DNA of 64,000 nucleotides from Variovorax sp037204085 (GTDB lineage: Bacteria; Pseudomonadota; Gammaproteobacteria; Burkholderiales; Burkholderiaceae_C), in the NCBI RefSeq assembly GCF_037204085.1, contig NZ_JBBCBW010000004.1, forward strand, positions 238,637 through 302,636, written 5' to 3'. Shown here in pieces: positions 62,735-64,000 of the stretch (positions are counted from its first letter, which is position 1; the number at the start of each line of letters is the position of its first letter). A program made the translations under genes and the position numbers. The notes under the pieces were generated by a model. The model made no database searches, was not told where the DNA came from, and saw only the letters and a program-made list of their open reading frames with translations.

Positions 62735-62833
62735 TCAGAACTCCTCCGCGCAGATCAGCGCGAACACCAGGTACGCGAAGAGGACGACGGCAATCAACGC
62801 GCCGAAGCCGTAGAGCGCTTCGAGGCTGATCAT
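62735..62833 (-). CDS. kdpF: KdpF small membrane subunit (32 aa)
   Basis: A 32-residue peptide, MISLEALYGFGALIAVVLFA then a short hydrophobic tail ending CAEEF, i.e. one TM helix. This is the expected size and place of KdpF, which stabilises the KdpABC complex. It has GGAGAGC 6 bp upstream of the ATG, which overlaps the stop of a further small upstream gene (ATGA). It is too short for a routine ORF search. Confidence 0.88.
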   Translation of the reverse strand: MISLEALYGFGALIAVVLFAYLVFALICAEEF

Positions 62834-62970
62834 GGCTGCTCTCCTTCGCCCGTGTTCAGCTCATTCGACGCATCCATTGCGCCCGGCCCTTCCAGCCGGT
62901 TCAGCCCGAAGGCCATGGCCGCCAACGCGGCCCACAGCGCCAGCAAGGCGCCCATCCAGACGAAATCCAT
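62830..62970 (-). CDS. 46-residue membrane peptide upstream of kdpF
   Basis: The frame from ATG 62970 encodes MDFVWMGALLALWAALAAMA then GLNRLEGPGAMDASNELNTGEGEQP. It is one hydrophobic helix (about 3-21) followed by an acidic soluble tail. GGAGCAATGA precedes the start, giving GGAG with 6 bp spacing. Its stop overlaps the kdpF ATG, so translation of kdpF is probably coupled to it. It is the first gene after the kdp promoter region (62971-63147). Function unknown: it could be an extra Kdp subunit, a regulator or a leader peptide. Confidence 0.72.
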   Translation of the reverse strand: MDFVWMGALLALWAALAAMAFGLNRLEGPGAMDASNELNTGEGEQP

Positions 62971-63147
62971 TCATTGCTCCTGCAGCGAAACCAAGGCATC
63001 GAGTCTCGGCAGGCACCCGTAAAAACAGGGAACAGAGTCGGCGCAGCCGCATAAAGAAACCGTAAAGACGTCCCGTCTTTCGCAAGGCCCTCGACAGCGG
63101 ATGCACAGTCATTCAATAATCAAAGCCAAACCTGTGAAATAAAAAGG

Positions 63148-63816
63148 ATGACCACCCGCCCCCTCGACCTGAAGCCCGCCTGGACGCCGCACCAGCCGGC
63201 GGACCGCATCCTGTCCACGCTCAAGACCCGCGGCGCGCTCGGCATTCCCGACATTGCCAAGGTGCTCGACGTGACGGTGGAGGCGGTGCGCCAGCAGATG
63301 GTCAAGCTGCAGTCCGATGGGCTGGTCGACGCCGAAAGCCGGCCGGCGGGCCGCGGCAGGCCCACGCAGATATGGCGGCTGACCGGCGCCGGGCACGCAC
63401 GCTTTCCCGACACGCATGCCGAAATGACGGTGCAGATGATCAGCGCGGTGATCACCGTGTTCGGCGAGAAGGGCATGGACCAGCTCATCGGCGCGCGCGA
63501 GGAAGCCATGCGCGCCAACTACCGCGAGGCGATGCTGGGCGCGCGCAGCCTGAAGACGAAGCTCGAACGGCTCGCCGAAATCCGCAGCCGCGAAGGCTAC
63601 ATGGCCGAGTTAAGGCCCGAGGGCGAGGGCTTTCTCTTCATAGAAAACCACTGCCCCATCTGCACCGCGGCGCGGGCCTGCACGGGCTTTTGCCGCAGCG
63701 AACTGCAGCTCTTCGAAGAAGTGCTGGGAACCGACGCGAGCGTGAGCCGCGTCGAGCATGTGCTTGCGGGCGCGCGGCGCTGCGCCTACCAGGTGAGCCC
63801 CAGAAACGCGCCTTGA
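63148..63816 (+). CDS. Winged-helix regulator with C-terminal cysteine cluster (SufR/ArsR-like)
   Basis: A 222-residue regulator. The N-terminal helix-turn-helix is ILSTLKTRGALGIPDIAKVL then VTVEAVRQQMVKLQSDGLVD, with the wing GRGRPTQIWRLTGAGH. The C-terminal domain has four cysteines, Cys169-x2-Cys172-x5-Cys178-x3-Cys182 (NHCPICTAARACTGFC), suited to an Fe-S cluster or metal, and another Cys near 216. Related DeoR/ArsR-type regulators such as SufR control Fe-S or iron genes. The AAGG directly abuts the ATG, an unusual spacing. It sits 38 bp upstream of sodB in the same direction and is divergent from kdp. Confidence 0.82.
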   Translation: MTTRPLDLKPAWTPHQPADRILSTLKTRGALGIPDIAKVLDVTVEAVRQQMVKLQSDGLVDAESRPAGRGRPTQIWRLTGAGHARFPDTHAEMTVQMISAVITVFGEKGMDQLIGAREEAMRANYREAMLGARSLKTKLERLAEIRSREGYMAELRPEGEGFLFIENHCPICTAARACTGFCRSELQLFEEVLGTDASVSRVEHVLAGARRCAYQVSPRNAP

Positions 63817-63854
63817 TTCCGACTGTTTTCAAAACCCGAAAGGAAAAACCCACC

Positions 63855-64000
63855 ATGGAACACACCCTCCCTCCCCTGCCCTACGCCCTCGACGCACTGG
63901 CACCCGAGTACTCGAAGGAAACCCTCGAGTACCACTACGGCAAGCACCACAACGCCTACGTGGTGAACCTGAACAACCTGCAAAAGGGCACCGAGTTCGA
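63855..64000 (+). CDS. sodB: Superoxide dismutase [Fe] (3' truncated by window)
   Basis: The first 48 residues read HTLPPLPYALDALAPEYSKE and TLEYHYGKHHNAYVVNLNN. This is the start of an Fe/Mn SOD, and the His of YHYGKHHNAYV gives a metal ligand. The PYALDALAPEYSKETLEYH form is that of SodB. AAAGGA precedes the ATG by 9 bp. The gene runs off the end of the window. It may be co-transcribed with, or regulated by, the Cys-cluster regulator. Confidence 0.93.
   Translation, partial: MEHTLPPLPYALDALAPEYSKETLEYHYGKHHNAYVVNLNNLQKGTEF

Overview
The window is GC-rich, densely packed bacterial chromosome. Its gene families point to a betaproteobacterium of the order Burkholderiales, most like Comamonadaceae/Variovorax: orphan solute-binding proteins, OhrR/Ohr, a complete kdp operon with its sensor pair, a type VI secretion fragment, a CHAT/two-partner-secretion locus and dispersed non-coding inverted repeats. 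The genus is inferred from overall resemblance, not from a marker gene. I saw no rRNA, tRNA, CRISPR array, transposase or prophage module.

Layout. 0-1.8 kb: the end of a Ku gene overlapping a stand-alone LigD-type polymerase gene (NHEJ repair). 1.8-5.4 kb: a transglutaminase-like gene, then a 55-residue membrane peptide overlapping a large HPII-type catalase. 5.5-15 kb: a secreted CHAT-domain TPR protein, a TpsB transporter and a 1761-residue TpsA exoprotein, interrupted by a 280-bp inverted repeat. 15-23.3 kb: a glycosyltransferase-like gene, two hybrid histidine kinases and three periplasmic binding proteins with no transporter. 23.4-30.4 kb: tssK-tssL-tssM-tagF. 30.4-31 kb: a large dispersed inverted repeat.

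31-34.4 kb: ohrR-ohr, a DUF2855 gene and the stress kinase srkA. 34.4-39.8 kb: UDP-glucose dehydrogenase, divergent from a tight cluster encoding a GT2 enzyme, a secreted protein, a putative diiron protein and a GT-B enzyme. 39.8-46.9 kb: htpG with an overlapping lipoprotein gene, an orphan iron-type binding protein, a LysR regulator facing an oxidoreductase, aquaporin Z and a small secreted repeat protein. 47-54.6 kb: a two-component system, an AlkZ-like DNA glycosylase, a pseudouridine synthase, an MGDG-synthase-like lipid glycosyltransferase operon with a phosphatase, and a second oxidoreductase.

54.6-63 kb: kdpFABCDE on the minus strand, preceded by an extra 46-codon gene. 63.1-64 kb: a cysteine-rich regulator followed by the start of an Fe superoxide dismutase.

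How the parts fit: several units deal with oxidative stress (katE, ohrR/ohr, srkA, sodB) or DNA repair (Ku/LigD-Pol, AlkZ-like). Others are surface or envelope functions (TPS, T6SS, glycosyltransferases, lipoproteins) next to dedicated sensors. The best candidates for undescribed systems are the glycosyltransferase/diiron/secreted-protein cluster at 35.8-39.8 kb and the split binding-protein/hybrid-kinase sensing module beside the T6SS genes.
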